Source of the DNA: Stutzerimonas stutzeri
GTDB taxonomy: Bacteria > Pseudomonadota > Gammaproteobacteria > Pseudomonadales > Pseudomonadaceae
NCBI RefSeq assembly: GCF_009789555.1
Contig: NZ_CP046902.1
Coordinates: 236,001-300,000, forward strand
Length of the DNA: 64,000 nt
Direction: 5' to 3'
Of this stretch, positions 53,534-62,190 are shown one piece after another. The notes beneath the pieces are model-generated. The model was not told the origin of the DNA. It did no database searches and was given only the letters and a program-made list of their open reading frames with translations. The position numbers and the translations under genes were made by a program. Position 1 is the first letter of the stretch, and each line of letters starts with the position of its first letter.

Positions 53534-54862
53534 ATGAAACCGATCAGGTTGGCTTTCTTTACGCTATTCATCGGGCTGACGCTTGTCTGGTTGCTGGCGA
53601 ACGGCTTCGATAGCAGCAACTACTCAGACTTCTGGCCACTGCGCAAAGAGATGGTTCGCTACAGCGGCATTCTCGCCATCGCCGCGATGAGCATAGCGGT
53701 GTTCCTGGCGGCCCGTCCGGTGCGGATGGAGCCCGTGTTACGCGGCCTGGACAAGAGCTATCGGCTGCACAAATGGCTGGGGGTCGCCGCCCTGGTACTG
53801 TCCGTGCTGCACTGGAGCTGGGCGCAGATTCCCAAATGGCTGGTCGGCTATGGCTGGCTGGAACGACCGGAGCGGCACGCCGCCACGCTACAGAGCGGCC
53901 TGCTTGGCTGGCTGCATGAGCAGCGCGGTCTGGCCGAGAATATCGGTGAGTGGGCGTTCTACCTGGCGCTCGTGCTGATCGTGCTCGCACTGATCAAACG
54001 GCTCCCCTACCGCTGGTTCTTCCGCACGCACCGCTGGCTGGCCCTGGTGTATCTGGCGCTCGTGGTGCATGGGGCCGTGCTGTTTCCCCCCGAGTGGTGG
54101 CCATCGATTCTCGGCGCCGCGATGGGGCTGTTATTGATCGCCGGGAGCGTCGCCGCTTGCGTCTCGCTGCTGCGTCGCATCGGGCGCAAGCGCCAGGTGA
54201 TCGGTCGTATCGACGCATTGACGTACCACCACGACAACCAGGTGTTGCGCGTCGAGATCATGCTCGACGGTCCGTGGCCGGGTCACAAGGCCGGACAGTT
54301 CGCCTTCGTCACCTTCGACGCGCAAGAGGGGCCGCATCCATTCAGTCTCTCCAGCGCCTGGCGCAACGACGGCAAGCTGGCATTCTCCATCAAGGGCCTC
54401 GGTGACTACACCCGCACCCTGCCGGATGCCTTGAAGCAGGGCGATCTGGTCATGGTCGAAGGCCCGTACGGCTGCTTCGATTTTCGCGGGCGCAAAGCAG
54501 GACAGATCTGGGTGGCAGGCGGGATCGGCATTGCCCCCTTCATCGGTCGGCTGCAGGCGCTCGCCCACAACGACCAGCGCCGCGATATCGTGCTGATCTA
54601 TTGCACCAGCGCGCCTGATCAGGCCTTCATCGAGCGGATACGAGCACTTGCCGCGCGCGCACGGATACGCCTGCACGTGCAGGTGTCGAGCGAGGATGGT
54701 CGACTCACGCCCGAACGCCTGCGCCAGCTCACGCCTGACTGGAAGACGCGCGATATCTGGTTCTGCGGCCCCGCCGGCTTCGGCAATGACCTGCGCGATG
54801 ATCTGACCGAACGAGGCCTGGCAGCCGCGGACTTTCACCAGGAACTGTTCAACATGCGCTAG
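53534..54862 (+). CDS. Ferric-reductase-like transmembrane flavoprotein
   Basis: About 442 residues. Six membrane helices with heme-ligand-like histidines (LDKSYRLHKWLGVAALVLSVLHW, RTHRWLALVYLALVVHG) form a ferric-reductase/NOX-type domain; FAD site HPFSLSSAW near residue 265, NAD site GGIGIAPFIGRL near 330 and the C-terminal CGPAGFG close the reductase. Moves electrons from NAD(P)H via FAD to heme in the membrane. ATG 53534 has CAGGA upstream. Acceptor unknown: ferric iron, oxygen or a quinone. Confidence 0.88.
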   Translation: MKPIRLAFFTLFIGLTLVWLLANGFDSSNYSDFWPLRKEMVRYSGILAIAAMSIAVFLAARPVRMEPVLRGLDKSYRLHKWLGVAALVLSVLHWSWAQIPKWLVGYGWLERPERHAATLQSGLLGWLHEQRGLAENIGEWAFYLALVLIVLALIKRLPYRWFFRTHRWLALVYLALVVHGAVLFPPEWWPSILGAAMGLLLIAGSVAACVSLLRRIGRKRQVIGRIDALTYHHDNQVLRVEIMLDGPWPGHKAGQFAFVTFDAQEGPHPFSLSSAWRNDGKLAFSIKGLGDYTRTLPDALKQGDLVMVEGPYGCFDFRGRKAGQIWVAGGIGIAPFIGRLQALAHNDQRRDIVLIYCTSAPDQAFIERIRALAARARIRLHVQVSSEDGRLTPERLRQLTPDWKTRDIWFCGPAGFGNDLRDDLTERGLAAADFHQELFNMR

Positions 54863-54909
54863 CGCTCGCCGCTGGGCTTCGCATTCCAACCGAGCAAGGA
54901 CGCTCCGTC

Positions 54910-56580
54910 ATGTCACGTCTGGCCGCACTCGCCGTGCTGTTGTGGGCACATGCCGTACAGGCCAGTTGTCCAGACTGGCCCGAAGCGCGCGCTGAGCGCG
55001 AGCTAACTGCGCTGGGCCGGCAGCTCCAGCGCTGGGACGAGGCGTACCACGTGCACGGCCAGTCGCTGGTGGACGATGAACTCTACGATCAGGTACGCAA
55101 CCGCTTCCACCAGTGGCAGGCATGTTTCGCGCGCACCGCCATGCCCGGTACACAACCGCTGGCCGGCAGCGCCGGGCCCGCGCTGCATCCGGTTGTTCAG
55201 ACCGGGCTCGCCAAGCTGACCGAAACCGCCGAGGTACAGGCCTGGATCGCGCCGCGCAAAGACCTGTGGGTCCAGCCGAAGGTCGATGGTGTCGCGGTCA
55301 CGCTGCTCTACCGGAGCGGCCGCCTGGTACAAGCCATCAGCCGCGGCGACGGCCATCGCGGGCAGGATTGGACCGCGCGCGCCTTACAGCTGCCAGCGAT
55401 TCCTCGACACCTGGCACGCGATGACGAGCTGATTCTGCAAGGCGAACTTTACTGGCGCCTCGATGGCCATATCCAGGCGGACGCAGGCAGTGCCGGCGCA
55501 CGCAGCAAGATGGCCGGGGCGATGGCTCGCCAGACCCTCGACGCCCAGACCGCCGCGCAGATCGGCCTGTTCGTGTGGGACTGGCCCAATGGACCGGCGC
55601 AGATGCAGGCGCGCCTGGAGGGTCTCGCCGCCCTTGGCTTCGGTGCGAGCGTTGAGTTGACTCAGCCGATTGCTGACTTTCAGCAGGCCAGGCACTGGCG
55701 CGAACATTGGTATCGCCGGCCGCTTCCCTTCGCCAGCGATGGCGTGGTGCTGCGCCAGGGTCAACGTCCGAGCGGCGTGCGCTGGCAAGCCCAGCCGCCG
55801 CACTGGGCGGCCGCCTGGAAATACCCGCTGCGCACGACGCTGGCTGAGGTGCGGGACGTACAGTTCACGATAGGCCGAAGTGGCAGGATCACACCGCTGC
55901 TGCAACTTCAGCCAGTCCTGCTCGACGACCGCCGCATCACACGCGTCAGTCTCGGCTCGCTGGAGCGCTGGCGCTCCGAGGACATCCAGCCCGGCGATCA
56001 GGTCGCGATACGCTTGGCCGGGATGACGACACCCCAGCTCGACTCGGTGATATGGCGAGCCCGCGAGCGGCAGCAGATCGAAGCACCCAATGCTGCCGCC
56101 TACCATTGGCAAAGCTGCTGGCAGGCCGGCCCCGGCTGCGACCAGCAGTTCGTGGCGCGGCTGGTCTGGCTGAGCGGCAAGGAGGGGCTGGACCTGCCGC
56201 GCCTGGGGCCTGGAACCTGGATGGCATTGGTCGATGCCGGTGCGTTTTCCGGGCTGCTCGGCTGGCTTAATCTGGACGCTGTCCGACTCCAGCAGGTTCC
56301 GGGCATCGGCCGGATCGAGGCCGAGGCGCTAATGGCCAGTTATCGACTCGCCCGCGAGCGCTCGTTCGCCACCTGGCTGCGCGCGATCGGCCTGCCACCC
56401 AGCGGCGAGGCCGACATCGAGGCAGACTGGGACACTCTGGCCAGAAAAAGCGCAACGCAATGGCAGGCCGAACCCGGCGTCGGCGCTGTCCGAGCACACC
56501 GGTTACGGGCGTTTTTCAGGGAACCGGAAGTCACCAGCCTTCGCGAGCGACTGCACGCGGCGGGGATTGCCGGGTTCTGA
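54910..56580 (+). CDS. ligB: NAD-dependent DNA ligase LigB
   Basis: 556 residues, adenylation KVDGVAV with Lys124, the same number as in E. coli LigB. The oligonucleotide-binding part and helix-hairpin-helix tail follow; the BRCT domain is absent and only two cysteines (SCWQAGPGC) of the usual zinc site remain, as in LigB. The N-terminus (RLAALAVLLWAHAVQASC) looks like a signal peptide, as noticed in other LigB proteins. Role in repair is minor or unknown. Confidence 0.92.
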   Translation: MSRLAALAVLLWAHAVQASCPDWPEARAERELTALGRQLQRWDEAYHVHGQSLVDDELYDQVRNRFHQWQACFARTAMPGTQPLAGSAGPALHPVVQTGLAKLTETAEVQAWIAPRKDLWVQPKVDGVAVTLLYRSGRLVQAISRGDGHRGQDWTARALQLPAIPRHLARDDELILQGELYWRLDGHIQADAGSAGARSKMAGAMARQTLDAQTAAQIGLFVWDWPNGPAQMQARLEGLAALGFGASVELTQPIADFQQARHWREHWYRRPLPFASDGVVLRQGQRPSGVRWQAQPPHWAAAWKYPLRTTLAEVRDVQFTIGRSGRITPLLQLQPVLLDDRRITRVSLGSLERWRSEDIQPGDQVAIRLAGMTTPQLDSVIWRARERQQIEAPNAAAYHWQSCWQAGPGCDQQFVARLVWLSGKEGLDLPRLGPGTWMALVDAGAFSGLLGWLNLDAVRLQQVPGIGRIEAEALMASYRLARERSFATWLRAIGLPPSGEADIEADWDTLARKSATQWQAEPGVGAVRAHRLRAFFREPEVTSLRERLHAAGIAGF

Positions 56581-56633
56581 CGGCACTTAGCGGCCTCGCC
56601 CCAGTCAGACCTTCAACAATAAAAGGAGTGCGC

Positions 56634-57011
56634 ATGTTCCGGCCAAGCGTTTTGATCCTCTTGACCATCGGCGCCTGCGGCTGGCAGGCCTGCATGGCTG
56701 CGCCCGAGCCCGCCGAGGCATGCGGTGAAACTCGCGAACTACTCGGCCAGCAAATCCAGGATGCGCGGCTCAAGGGTGACGACAGTCATCGGATAGGGCT
56801 GGAAGAACGCTTGGCGAGCCTTAACGAACGCTGCCGCGGCGTAGTCCCGATACAGCCGAACCACGTCCAGATAGAGCGCGCGACTCGCCTGGCCCGCGAA
56901 CGGGAAGCGCAACTTCGCGAGGCACTCGGAACAGGCGATGCGCAAATGATCGAGCTGCGCAAGCGCCGCCTGGATCACGCCCGTGAGCAGCTCGAAGCCG
57001 CCAGGCGCTGA
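56634..57011 (+). CDS. DUF1090-family periplasmic protein
   Basis: 125 residues: signal peptide and a charged, helix-rich region with two Cys (ACGETRELL and LNERCRG), the DUF1090 (YqjC-like) arrangement. Strong heptad pattern (IERATRLAREREAQLREAL) suggests a coiled coil. ATG has AAAAGGAG at 6 bp. Function unknown. Confidence 0.82.
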   Translation: MFRPSVLILLTIGACGWQACMAAPEPAEACGETRELLGQQIQDARLKGDDSHRIGLEERLASLNERCRGVVPIQPNHVQIERATRLAREREAQLREALGTGDAQMIELRKRRLDHAREQLEAARR

Positions 57012-57032
57012 TCCAGGCAACGCCTGGCGGCT

Positions 57033-57479
57033 TCAATAGGCGCGGAACTCCTTGTGGCAGGCTTCACAGGCGTCTTCGACCCGTTGAAAAGCCGGCGCGA
57101 CGCTTTCAGCGGTCACGGGTGCCTCGGCGGTGGCCGCGACCAGCGCTGCGGTGCGTGATTCCAGCTCGCGGGCCATCTGGTTGAAGCGTTCCTGCCGCTG
57201 CCAGACCTCTTCGCGGGCATCACTCTGCGCCTCCTTGACGTCCGGGTAGTGCTGCCAAGGCTGCCGGGACAGCGCGTCCAACCTTGCCGCCCCATCGACG
57301 AAACCTTGCGAGTTGAATTCCAGACGACCGCGCAGCATGCCGCCCAGATCCTCTTTGGTGTCGAGCATCTGCTGGTAGATCGCCTTGCGCTTGCCAAGCG
57401 GTGAATCGGGGTCGATGCGGTCGCAACCGACCAGGGCAAAAATGGCGACCAGCGACAAACTCAACGGCAACAGCTTCAT
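57033..57479 (-). CDS. Cytochrome c'-like lipoprotein
   Basis: 148 residues. The mature part is a four-helix bundle ending in CEACH near residues 139-143, the C-terminal CxxCH of class II cytochromes c. Signal peptide ends LFALVGC, so it should be lipid-anchored, less usual for cytochrome c'. Such proteins bind NO or act in electron transfer. Monocistronic, convergent with the DUF1090 gene. Confidence 0.85.
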   Translation of the reverse strand: MKLLPLSLSLVAIFALVGCDRIDPDSPLGKRKAIYQQMLDTKEDLGGMLRGRLEFNSQGFVDGAARLDALSRQPWQHYPDVKEAQSDAREEVWQRQERFNQMARELESRTAALVAATAEAPVTAESVAPAFQRVEDACEACHKEFRAY

Positions 57480-57551
57480 GACTCAACCACTCGAACATAC
57501 GACGGCCAGCGATTATCCCCGCAAGGCGACATTTCACCAACAGTCACGAGA

Positions 57552-57986
57552 CTACTGCGACCATTCACCGCCTGCGCTCTCGCAATCGATCTTGGCCTGC
57601 GCACGATCACTCGCCTGATAGTGGTAGGTCACGACTCGCGCCTCCTTGGGCACGGTGGTCGGCAAGGTGCCGTTGTCCGCCTGGGTTCCGGTGGCACGCT
57701 CGTTGGCCAGGGTCTCCGGGGTCAGAGCCGCGGTGCAGACCCCGAAATGCCCGGTCGGGCAGCTGTCACGAATTTCCCGCCGTGAGTTTTCGATCGCCTC
57801 GTTGTCCTGGCATACCCAGTCGATCGACTTGTCTTCCACGCCCTGATATTCGAAACATTTCTCCGTGACCACGGGCGGTGGAACGGCCCCCGATGTGTCG
57901 GCGCTGACGTAGCAGGAGTTGGCGGTTGCCGGCAGGCTGAACGCGGCAGACAGGGCAAGCAGAATGGAACGGAACAAGAGAGTCAT
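57552..57986 (-). CDS. Cys-rich exported protein of unknown family
   Basis: 144 residues: signal peptide (LLFRSILLALSAAFSLPATA) and a mature part with six cysteines (NSCYVS, EKCFEY, WVCQD, DSCPTG, GVCTAAL, IDCESAG), so probably three disulfides. No family recognised. Monocistronic, divergent from the antiporter gene. Confidence 0.75.
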   Translation of the reverse strand: MTLLFRSILLALSAAFSLPATANSCYVSADTSGAVPPPVVTEKCFEYQGVEDKSIDWVCQDNEAIENSRREIRDSCPTGHFGVCTAALTPETLANERATGTQADNGTLPTTVPKEARVVTYHYQASDRAQAKIDCESAGGEWSQ

Positions 57987-58155
57987 GTGGCAGCTCCTGA
58001 GGTCGTGCGCCGGCGAGATTCACCGAACCTATTGGTGTGACCCCCTTGCCACAAGCCGAGTTCGGTCGCCGGGGCGCCGGCGCTTGGCCCGGCACGATCA
58101 CTGCGCTGGCGGGTCCACTTTGCATCACCTGTAATGCCGCTTGTTCGGGGAACGC

Positions 58156-59409
58156 ATGCTTGAACTCTCAGCCATCTTCATCAGCCTCACCGCACTGCTC
58201 GCCTATCTCAACTACCGATTCATAGGCCTGCCGCCGACCATCGGCGTGATGGCGACGGCGCTGGCATTCTCCCTTGCGCTGCACGGTCTGGCGATGCTGG
58301 GGCTGCCGGCATTCGAAGCACAGATCGAAACGCTGATACGGCGTATCGACTTCAACCACCTGCTGATGGACGGGATGCTGTCATTCCTGCTGTTCGCCGG
58401 CGCGCTGCACATCAACCTTGCGGACCTGCGCGCCCGGCGCTGGTCCATCGGATTGCTGGCCACCGTCGGCGTCCTGTTCTCCACCGCCGTGATCGGGTTC
58501 GGCAGCTGGTGGCTCCTCGACCTGTTCGGGCTGCAGCCTGCGCTGATCTACTGTCTGCTGTTCGGCGCGCTGATCTCACCAACCGATCCTATCGCGGTAC
58601 TCGGAATCATGCGTTCGGCCGGCGCGCCGAAGGCGCTTGAAACGACAATCGTGGGCGAGTCGCTGTTCAACGACGGTGTCGCCGTAGTGGTCTTCACGGT
58701 GCTGCTGGGGGTTCTGGCACGGGGCCAGGCGCCGGGCGTCGGCGAAGCGGTCTGGCTGTTCGTCGAGGAAGCCGGTGGTGGCATCCTGCTCGGTGCAGTA
58801 CTCGGCGCCCTGACGTTCGCCCTGCTCAAGAGCATCGATCAATACCAGGTTGAGGTGCTGTTGACGCTGGCGCTGGTGCTGGGGGGCTATACCCTGGCGA
58901 CCTACCTGCACGTCTCCGGCCCGATCGCCATGGTGGTCGCTGGGCTGATCATCGGCAACCAGGGAAGGCGCGACGCGATGTCGGAACACACCCGCACGAA
59001 CCTGGACAACTTCTGGGAGCTGCTCGATGAAATACTCAACGCCGTGCTGTTCGTGCTGATCGGCATGGAGCTGGTGCTGCTGCCGTTCAGTGCGCATTAT
59101 CTGCTGATTGCTCTGTGCGTGACGCTGTTGATCCTCGCGACGCGCCTGGCCGCGGTCGGTCCGCCCGCGTTGCTGCTGCGCAGGCTGGGCCGCGCACTGC
59201 CCAACGGCACGGTACGTATCCTGACCTGGGGCGGGCTACGGGGCGGCATCTCGGTGGCGCTGGTCCTGGCGCTTCCAGCCAGTGAAGAGCGCAACCTGCT
59301 GCTCAATATCACCTACCTGGTCGTGCTGTTCTCGATACTGGTTCAGGGCCTGACCATCGGTCGGCTGGTACGTCGGATCTGCACCCATGACAGCCGTGCC
59401 GGTCACTGA
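58156..59409 (+). CDS. Na+/H+ antiporter, CPA1 (NhaP-type)
   Basis: 417 residues, about 12 membrane helices: LFAGALHINLADLRARRW, LLFGALISPTDPIAVLGIMRSAG (CPA1 hallmark) and GESLFNDGVAVVVFTVLLG with the Asn-Asp pair that binds cation. Exchanges Na+ or K+ for protons at the inner membrane. ATG 58156 has GGGGAA at 5 bp; an upstream TTG (58141) is weaker. Monocistronic. Confidence 0.92.
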   Translation: MLELSAIFISLTALLAYLNYRFIGLPPTIGVMATALAFSLALHGLAMLGLPAFEAQIETLIRRIDFNHLLMDGMLSFLLFAGALHINLADLRARRWSIGLLATVGVLFSTAVIGFGSWWLLDLFGLQPALIYCLLFGALISPTDPIAVLGIMRSAGAPKALETTIVGESLFNDGVAVVVFTVLLGVLARGQAPGVGEAVWLFVEEAGGGILLGAVLGALTFALLKSIDQYQVEVLLTLALVLGGYTLATYLHVSGPIAMVVAGLIIGNQGRRDAMSEHTRTNLDNFWELLDEILNAVLFVLIGMELVLLPFSAHYLLIALCVTLLILATRLAAVGPPALLLRRLGRALPNGTVRILTWGGLRGGISVALVLALPASEERNLLLNITYLVVLFSILVQGLTIGRLVRRICTHDSRAGH

Positions 59410-59428
59410 TCAAGGCGCTGCGCCGGGC

Positions 59429-59457
59429 TTGGGATTGCGAGCGGTCACGGCTATAAT
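59429..59457 (+). promoter_or_regulatory. Sigma-70 promoter of ahcY
   Basis: TTGGGA and a perfect TATAAT separated by exactly 17 bp, about 45 bp upstream of the SAH riboswitch. Predicted start near 59464. Confidence 0.75.
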
Positions 59458-59503
59458 CGTCCAGCTTCACACCGCCGACACCGTTCGGCCGTGCCCGCCA
59501 CCT

Positions 59504-59587
59504 GTCCGAGGGGCGCTGCAGCAGGACTCCTTCCGGGAGCCTGTCAGGCTCGGATGGGGCGTTAACCATACGCATCAACGGCGCCCA
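59504..59587 (+). promoter_or_regulatory. SAH riboswitch ahead of ahcY
   Basis: The leader has TCCGAG (59505-59510) pairing with CTCGGA (59549-59554), GGGCGC just after the first strand pairing with GCGCCC (59581-59586) as pseudoknot, a GGACTCC/GGGAGCC hairpin, and the conserved stretches CCGAGGGGCGCTGCAGC and CAACGGCGCCC, as in the SAH aptamer. It senses S-adenosylhomocysteine and turns on ahcY. No terminator stem is obvious between the aptamer and the ATG. Confidence 0.92.
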
Positions 59588-59616
59588 TTCGCACAAAACG
59601 AATGGAGAACTCTTCA

Positions 59617-61026
59617 ATGAGCGCTGTCATGACGCCTGCTGGTTTTAACGATTTCAAGGTCGCCGACATTTCCCTGGCCGACTGGGGTCGTCGCGAGATC
59701 ATCATCGCCGAATCGGAAATGCCCGCCCTGATGGGCCTGCGTCACAAGTACGCCAGCGAGCAGCCGCTCAAAGGGGCGAAAATCCTGGGCTGCATCCACA
59801 TGACCATCCAGACCGCCGTGCTGATCGAGACGCTGACTGCGCTCGGCGCCGAAGTACGCTGGTCCAGTTGCAACATCTTCTCCACCCAGGACCAGGCCGC
59901 CGCCGCCATCGCCGCCGCCGGCATTCCGGTGTTCGCCTGGAAAGGCGAGACCGAGGAAGAATACGAGTGGTGCATCGAGCAGACCATTCTCAAGGATGGC
60001 CAGCCCTGGGATGCGAACATGATCCTGGACGATGGCGGCGACCTGACCCAGATTATTCATGACAAGTATCCGCAGGTGCTCGAGCGCGTTCACGGCGTAA
60101 CCGAGGAGACCACCACTGGCGTGCATCGCCTGCAGGACATGCTGAAGAAAGGCACCCTGAAAATCCCGGCGATCAACGTCAACGACTCGGTCACCAAGAG
60201 CAAGAACGACAACAAGTACGGCTGCCGCCACAGCCTCAACGACGCCATCAAGCGCGCCACCGACCATTTGCTGTCAGGCAAGCAGGCACTGGTCATCGGC
60301 TATGGTGACGTAGGCAAGGGCTCGGCCCAGTCGCTGCGTCAGGAAGGCATGATCGTCAAGGTTTCGGAGGTCGACCCGATCTGCGCCATGCAGGCCTGCA
60401 TGGACGGTTTCGAGCTGGTTTCCCCCTACAAGGATGGTCTCAACGACGGCACCGATGCCAGCATCGATACCGCGCTGCTGGGCAAGATCGACCTGATCGT
60501 CACCACCACCGGCAACGCCAACGTCTGCGATGCGGGCATGCTCAAGGCGCTCAAGAAGCGCGCTGTCGTCTGCAATATCGGCCACTTCGATAACGAGATC
60601 GACACGGCCTTCATGCGCAAGAACTGGGCCTGGGAAGAGGTCAAGCCGCAGGTGCACAAGATTCACCGCACCGGTGCCGGCAGCTTCGATGCGCAGAACG
60701 ACGATTACCTGATTCTGCTCGCCGAAGGGCGTCTGGTTAATCTGGGCAACGCCACCGGCCACCCGAGCCGGATCATGGACGGCTCCTTCGCCAATCAGGT
60801 GCTCGCGCAGATGCATCTGTTCAACGGCAAGTTCGCAGACCTGCCGGTCATCGAGAAGACCAAGAACGTCACCGTCATGGTTCTGCCGAAGAAGCTCGAC
60901 GAAGAGGTGGCAGCCGAGATGGTCAAGGGCTTCGGTGGAGTCCTCACCCGCCTGACGCCAACCCAGGCCGAATACATCGGCGTCACGGTCGAAGGCCCGT
61001 TCAAGCCCGACACCTATCGGTACTAA
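59617..61026 (+). CDS. ahcY: S-adenosylhomocysteinase
   Basis: 469 residues, the longer bacterial form with about 40 extra residues. NAD site GYGDVGKGSAQSLRQEGMIVKVSEVDP, active-site DDGGDLTQ and C-terminal GPFKPDTYRY are intact. Hydrolyses SAH to adenosine and homocysteine with tightly bound NAD. ATG 59617 has GGAG 9 bp upstream; ATG 59602 would start inside the riboswitch's spacer. Co-transcribed with metF, 75 bp downstream. Confidence 0.98.
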   Translation: MSAVMTPAGFNDFKVADISLADWGRREIIIAESEMPALMGLRHKYASEQPLKGAKILGCIHMTIQTAVLIETLTALGAEVRWSSCNIFSTQDQAAAAIAAAGIPVFAWKGETEEEYEWCIEQTILKDGQPWDANMILDDGGDLTQIIHDKYPQVLERVHGVTEETTTGVHRLQDMLKKGTLKIPAINVNDSVTKSKNDNKYGCRHSLNDAIKRATDHLLSGKQALVIGYGDVGKGSAQSLRQEGMIVKVSEVDPICAMQACMDGFELVSPYKDGLNDGTDASIDTALLGKIDLIVTTTGNANVCDAGMLKALKKRAVVCNIGHFDNEIDTAFMRKNWAWEEVKPQVHKIHRTGAGSFDAQNDDYLILLAEGRLVNLGNATGHPSRIMDGSFANQVLAQMHLFNGKFADLPVIEKTKNVTVMVLPKKLDEEVAAEMVKGFGGVLTRLTPTQAEYIGVTVEGPFKPDTYRY

Positions 61027-61101
61027 TCGCTGGTGGCTGAACGCGCGACGTCGATCCGGCTTCGCGCTTCATTCTGCAGGCTTCAAGCTTGGTAAAAACA
61101 A

Positions 61102-61953
61102 ATGACGTCTTCGAATACCCCGTCCATCAGCTTCGAGTTCTTCCCCACCAAGACCGATGCCGGGCATGAAAAACTCATGGCCACCGCCCGCCGGCTGGCC
61201 GAATACAAGCCGGATTTCTTCTCCTGCACCTATGGTGCTGGCGGATCGACCCGCGACCGCACGCTGAACACGGTGCTGCAACTGGATGGCGATGTGAAGG
61301 TGCCGACCGCACCCCACCTGTCTTGCGTCGGCGACAACAAGCAAGAGCTGCGCGAGTTGCTCAACCTGTACAAGGACGCCGGGATCAAGCGCATCGTCGC
61401 CCTGCGCGGCGACCTGCCGTCGGGCATGGGAATGGCCAGCGGCGAGCTGCGCTATGCCAACGAACTGGTCGAATTCATTCGCGCCGAGACGGGCAGCCAT
61501 TTTCATATCGAGATCGCTGCCTATCCGGAAATGCACCCGCAGGCGCGAAACTTCGAGACCGACCTGGCCAACTTCGTCCGCAAGGCGAAAGCCGGTGCCG
61601 ACAGCGCCATCACCCAGTACTTCTTCAACGCCGACTGCTATTTCTATTTTGTCGAGCGTGTGCGCAAGCTGGGCGTCGAAACGCCGATCGTTCCGGGCAT
61701 CATGCCGATCACCAACTACAGCAAGCTGGCGCGCTTCTCGGACGCCTGCGGTGCGGAAATCCCGAGATGGGTCCGCAAGCAACTGGAGTCCTACGGCGAC
61801 GATCTGGACAGCATCCAGGCCTTCGGCGAGCAGGTGATCAGCGAAATGTGCGAAAAGCTGCTGGCTGGCGGCGCGCCGGGCTTGCACTTCTACACGTTGA
61901 ACCAGGCCGAACCCAGCCTGGCGATCTGGGACAACCTCAAGCTGGTGCGCTGA
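61102..61953 (+). CDS. metF: 5,10-Methylenetetrahydrofolate reductase
   Basis: 283 residues: SFEFFPTKTDAGHEKL with catalytic Glu, CTYGAGGSTRDRT, VALRGDLPSG and QYFFNADCYFYF. Reduces methylene-THF to methyl-THF for methionine synthesis, FAD-dependent. Follows ahcY without a terminator, so homocysteine released by AhcY can be remethylated; probably also under the riboswitch. Confidence 0.98.
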   Translation: MTSSNTPSISFEFFPTKTDAGHEKLMATARRLAEYKPDFFSCTYGAGGSTRDRTLNTVLQLDGDVKVPTAPHLSCVGDNKQELRELLNLYKDAGIKRIVALRGDLPSGMGMASGELRYANELVEFIRAETGSHFHIEIAAYPEMHPQARNFETDLANFVRKAKAGADSAITQYFFNADCYFYFVERVRKLGVETPIVPGIMPITNYSKLARFSDACGAEIPRWVRKQLESYGDDLDSIQAFGEQVISEMCEKLLAGGAPGLHFYTLNQAEPSLAIWDNLKLVR

Positions 61954-61962
61954 TCCATCGAT

Positions 61963-61992
61963 CCAGCTCTCTGCAAAAAAACAGAGAGCTGG
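61963..61992. other. 11-bp hairpin with A7 loop after metF
   Basis: CCAGCTCTCTG and CAGAGAGCTGG are perfectly complementary, loop CAAAAAAA. No T tract follows, so termination is uncertain; it may act as an mRNA 3'-end stem. Confidence 0.5.
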
Positions 61993-62190
61993 TCAATGAA
62001 CCTGCAAACTGCCACACTGTCCTAGCAATGCGGCGTTAACAAGCTTTGTTATACTCCGCGCTTCCGCCAGGCTTACGCCCGGATGCAGCATCTTCCAATG
62101 CGGCAGGACCGGACGGGATCGCACGCCAGTCGCGATTCGAGCCAGGCATGATCATCCCAGGGCCACGCCCTATACAAGACAGGATTTCTC

